The notes below the pieces were generated by a model that was given only the letters and a program-made list of their open reading frames with translations, was not told the DNA's origin and ran no database searches. 15,474 nt of DNA, from NCBI GenBank assembly GCA_947455875.1, contig CANGSD010000001.1:1-15474 (forward strand), given 5' to 3'. This stretch comes from Comamonadaceae bacterium. GTDB taxonomy: Bacteria > Pseudomonadota > Gammaproteobacteria > Burkholderiales > Burkholderiaceae. This document shows positions 13,289 through 15,474 of this stretch, in pieces (the first letter of the stretch is position 1; each line of letters opens with the position of its first letter). Made by a program: the position numbers and the translations under genes.

Positions 13289-14568
13289 TTCATCATCAAC
13301 CAGCGCATAGGCGTGAGCACCAATTCAGGGAAGGCAATCAAGAGGCCCAGGACGACGACCTGCGACAACAGGAAAGGCATCACGCCCTTGATCACATCAT
13401 GCATCGCGATGCGGCCCACGCCACACACCACATTCAGGACGGTGCCTACCGGCGGCGTGAGTAGACCGATCGCATTGTTCATGATGAACAGAACGCCGAA
13501 GTACACCGGATCGATGCCCGCCTGCTTGACCAAGGGCATAAGCACCGGCGTGAGGATCAGGACGGTGGGCGCGAAGTCCAAGGCCGTGCCCACCACCAGA
13601 ACCAGCAGCATCAACACCACCATCAGCAGCTTGGGGTTGTCCATGAAAGGGCGCGCCAGATCCGCAATCTGGTTGGGGATGTTGGCCACGGTGATCAGCC
13701 AGGCGCTCACCAGCGCTGCGGCCACCAGGAACATCACCACCGAGGAGGTCTTGGCCGCGGCCAGGATGATCCCGTACAGGTGGCGCACCTGGATCTCGCG
13801 GTACACGAACATGCCGATGACCAGCGCGTAGACGACAGCGACCACCGCCGCCTCGGTGGGCGTGAACACCCCCATCTTCATGCCACCAATGATGGTGACC
13901 GCCAGCAGGTAGCACCAGAAGGCATCTGCCGTGACCCTCAGACGCTCTTTCAGGGGCACGCGCGGGGCCACTTTGACGTTGTCGCGGGCCGCCACGATGC
14001 GCCAGGTGATGATCAGGGCCACGCCCATGAGGATGCCGGGGAAGATGCCGGCCATGAACAGCTTGGAGATGGACACACCGCCCACGACCCCGAACAGGAT
14101 GAAGCCGATCGAAGGCGGAATGATCGGGGCGATGATGCCGCCGGCGGCAATCAGGCCGGCCGAGCGGTCCATGCGGTAGCCGGCGTCGCGCATCATCGGC
14201 ATCAGCACCGCCGCCAAGGCGGCGGTATCGGCGACCGCCGAGCCCGAGAGGCTGGCCATGATCAGGGCGGCGAACACCGCCACATAGCCCAGGCCACCTT
14301 GAAAGTGACCCACCCACACCATGGCTGAATTGACGATGCGCCGGCTCATGCCACCCGCATTCATCAACTCGCCAGCGAGCATGAAAAAGGGCACCGCCAT
14401 GAGCGGGAAGTTGTCGGCGCCGTTGATCAGGTTCTGCGAAACGATCTGGGTGTCGAAGTTGTCCAGATGCAGCATCAGCGCGACGCCGCACACGATCAAA
14501 GAAAAAGCCAGGGGCATGCCCAGAGCCATGGCTCCGAGCAGCGAAATCAGAAAGACGGCGACGGTCAT
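13285..14568 (-). CDS. dctM: TRAP transporter large permease (DctM family)
   Basis: The product has 427 residues and about a dozen membrane segments. It is the sodium-coupled transport subunit of a tripartite ATP-independent periplasmic transporter. Family landmarks include NFPLMAVPFFMLAGELMNAGGMSRRIV (53-79), MASLSGSAVADTAALAAVLMPMM (104-126), APIIPPSIGFILFGVVGG (147-164) and, near the end, MNNAIGLLTPPVGTVLNVVCGVG. It starts with an ATGA overlap on the small permease gene, and AGAGG lies upstream of the ATG. It works with the small permease and the binding protein encoded upstream. Substrates of this family are organic and sugar acids. The dehydrogenases that follow point to a sugar acid. 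Confidence 0.93.
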   Translation of the reverse strand: MTVAVFLISLLGAMALGMPLAFSLIVCGVALMLHLDNFDTQIVSQNLINGADNFPLMAVPFFMLAGELMNAGGMSRRIVNSAMVWVGHFQGGLGYVAVFAALIMASLSGSAVADTAALAAVLMPMMRDAGYRMDRSAGLIAAGGIIAPIIPPSIGFILFGVVGGVSISKLFMAGIFPGILMGVALIITWRIVAARDNVKVAPRVPLKERLRVTADAFWCYLLAVTIIGGMKMGVFTPTEAAVVAVVYALVIGMFVYREIQVRHLYGIILAAAKTSSVVMFLVAAALVSAWLITVANIPNQIADLARPFMDNPKLLMVVLMLLVLVVGTALDFAPTVLILTPVLMPLVKQAGIDPVYFGVLFIMNNAIGLLTPPVGTVLNVVCGVGRIAMHDVIKGVMPFLLSQVVVLGLLIAFPELVLTPMRWLMMK

Positions 14569-15104
14569 CGCTTGACCTCTGCGCCGTGAGCGGCCAGGAC
14601 TTCTTCAGACTCCTTGACCTGCACGAGTTCGTCTTCAGAGACATCGCCGCGGATCAGGCGCACCAGTTTGCCCACCAGGATCAGGCCCATGGCGATGCTG
14701 GCGACATAGCCCACGCCATAGACCCAGATCATCGGGATCTCGGTGACGGCCGACCGCGTGCTGGCGTTGATGCCGTGTTGCTTGAAGGTGCCATAGAACA
14801 TCAGGGTGCAGCAGCCGATCATCATCAGGTTGGAGACGATGGCGGCGGTCTTTTTGCCGGTCAGACTCAGCTTGCGCAACAGGGTGTCCACGCCCAGGTG
14901 GGCGTTTTCACGCAGCGTGACGATCGCGCCCAGGAAGGTGATCCAGATGAAGAGGAACCGCGACAACTCCTCGGAGCTGATGATCGAGCTGTTGAAGCCG
15001 TAACGCAGGACGACGTTGCCAAACACCATGACGACCATGGCCGACAACATGACGACAAGCAGGACTTCGACCAGGCGGAAAAAGAGGTCGTTCAGTGTCT
15101 TCAT
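14565..15104 (-). CDS. dctQ: TRAP transporter small permease (DctQ family)
   Basis: The product has 179 residues and four predicted membrane segments, near 10-33, 46-65, 86-106 and 126-148. The family motif appears as VVLRYGFNSSIISSEELSRFLFIWITFLGAIVTLRENAHLGVD (31-73), including the conserved SEELSRF and the H-G-D end. The charged C-terminal tail (residues 151-179) lies in the cytoplasm. It forms the complex with the large permease that docks the binding protein. The gene is separated from the binding-protein gene by a strong hairpin and has only a weak ribosome-binding site. Confidence 0.92.
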   Translation of the reverse strand: MKTLNDLFFRLVEVLLVVMLSAMVVMVFGNVVLRYGFNSSIISSEELSRFLFIWITFLGAIVTLRENAHLGVDTLLRKLSLTGKKTAAIVSNLMMIGCCTLMFYGTFKQHGINASTRSAVTEIPMIWVYGVGYVASIAMGLILVGKLVRLIRGDVSEDELVQVKESEEVLAAHGAEVKR

Positions 15105-15121
15105 GGATCACATCCGAATTC

Positions 15122-15149
15122 AAAACCCCCGCGCGCTCGGACGCGGGGG
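15122..15149 (-). terminator. Hairpin with T-run between TRAP binding protein and permease genes (attenuator-like terminator)
   Basis: Read on the minus strand, CCCCCGCG and CGCGGGGG (15142-15149 and 15126-15133 on the map) form a perfect 8-bp GC-rich stem with an 8-base loop, followed by TTTT and an AT-rich tract. It lies inside the operon, between the dctP-like stop and the dctQ start. It probably stops part of the transcripts so that the periplasmic protein is made in excess over the permeases, or protects the 3' end of a shorter dctP message. Confidence 0.72.
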
Positions 15150-15158
15150 CGGCTCACA

Positions 15159-15474
15159 TCACTTGACGGCTTCGATGGCGCTCAGAAGCGCCGGGCCGTT
15201 CCTCTCGGCAAAGGTCTTGGCGATTTCGCCCGAGACGATCCGCTGGAAAGGTGCCATGTCCACATTCTCGATCACCTGCATGCCGGACTTCTTCAGGTCG
15301 GCGACGACCTTGGAAGCGTTTTGCGCATTCAGATTGCGCTGGAAGGTGGCGGCTTCACGCGCGGCATCCACGATCACCTTCTGGTAGTTGGCGGGCAGGC
15401 TGTCGAACTTGGCTTTGTTCATGGCGACGACCAGCGGCGAGTAGACGTGGTTGCTCACAGTCAGGAACTTCTGC
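15159..15474 (-). CDS. dctP: TRAP transporter solute-binding protein (DctP family), C-terminal part
   Basis: The gene runs off the right end of the window; 104 full codons and the TGA stop are present. The visible start, QKFLTVSNHVYSPLVVAMNK, matches the conserved late region of DctP-type periplasmic proteins (typically K-x-L-T-x-x-x-H). It is followed by FDSLPANYQKVIVDAAREAATFQRNLNAQNASKVVADLKKSGMQV, the usual C-terminal helices. The protein binds the substrate in the periplasm and delivers it to the DctQM permease. The start, signal peptide and substrate-binding arginine lie outside the window. Confidence 0.9.
   Translation of the reverse strand, partial: QKFLTVSNHVYSPLVVAMNKAKFDSLPANYQKVIVDAAREAATFQRNLNAQNASKVVADLKKSGMQVIENVDMAPFQRIVSGEIAKTFAERNGPALLSAIEAVK

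Noticed and set aside
12692..13831. A 379-codon + strand frame across idnO and dctM
   Set aside because: Antisense to two clear enzymes/transport genes, spanning their boundary, with no domain signal.
1..15474. CRISPR arrays, tRNA or rRNA genes, insertion sequences
   Set aside because: No regularly spaced repeats, cloverleaf-type genes, rRNA-like stretches or transposase-coding frames were seen on reading both strands.

Overview
The window is about 15.5 kb of GC-rich, densely packed bacterial DNA. It reads as an accessory metabolic region of a betaproteobacterium, probably Burkholderiales and perhaps the Bordetella/Achromobacter group. That placement rests on base composition, on the abundance of TRAP and ABC uptake systems, and on remembered family resemblance; no search was run.

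Layout, left to right. (1) 1-420, + strand: the last 139 codons of a type II secretion ATPase (GspE). (2) 466-1564, - strand: a compact three-gene set made of a winged-helix regulator, a polytopic membrane protein and a 47-residue single-span membrane protein. (3) 1642-8483, - strand: a six-gene operon. In transcription order it encodes a Tat-exported sugar-type binding protein, two CUT1-type ABC permeases, a MalK/UgpC-type ATPase, a cytoplasmic cysteine-type sulfatase, and a formylglycine-generating-enzyme (FGE) family protein. (4) 8484-8684: a divergent control region with an operator-like palindrome over the predicted operon start, then a LacI-family regulator on the + strand (8685-9755). 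(5) 9770-10456, + strand: a toxin-first toxin-antitoxin pair preceded by a 26-bp inverted repeat. (6) 10453-15474, - strand: a second catabolic operon, with a TRAP transporter (binding protein cut by the window end, small permease, large permease), a gluconate 5-dehydrogenase-like SDR (IdnO), an L-idonate 5-dehydrogenase-like zinc enzyme (IdnD) and a D-2-hydroxyacid dehydrogenase.

How the genes work together (inference). In operon 3 an organosulfate, probably a sulfated sugar or glycoside given the CUT1 transporter and LacI regulator, would be imported intact. It would be desulfated in the cytoplasm by a sulfatase whose Cys51 must first be converted to formylglycine by the neighbouring FGE. 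In operon 6 a sugar acid such as L-idonate or a keto-gluconate would enter through TRAP, be oxidised by IdnD to 5-ketogluconate and be reduced by IdnO to D-gluconate. The 2-hydroxyacid dehydrogenase could feed the same route by reducing a 2-keto-aldonate. No gluconate kinase is in the window.

Most junctions inside both operons are 4-base start/stop overlaps, which argues for translational coupling. The points most worth checking are the FGE lacking the second active-site cysteine, the 2-hydroxyacid dehydrogenase lacking the usual catalytic glutamate, the unknown substrate of the sulfatase-transporter operon, and the hairpin between the TRAP binding protein and its permeases.
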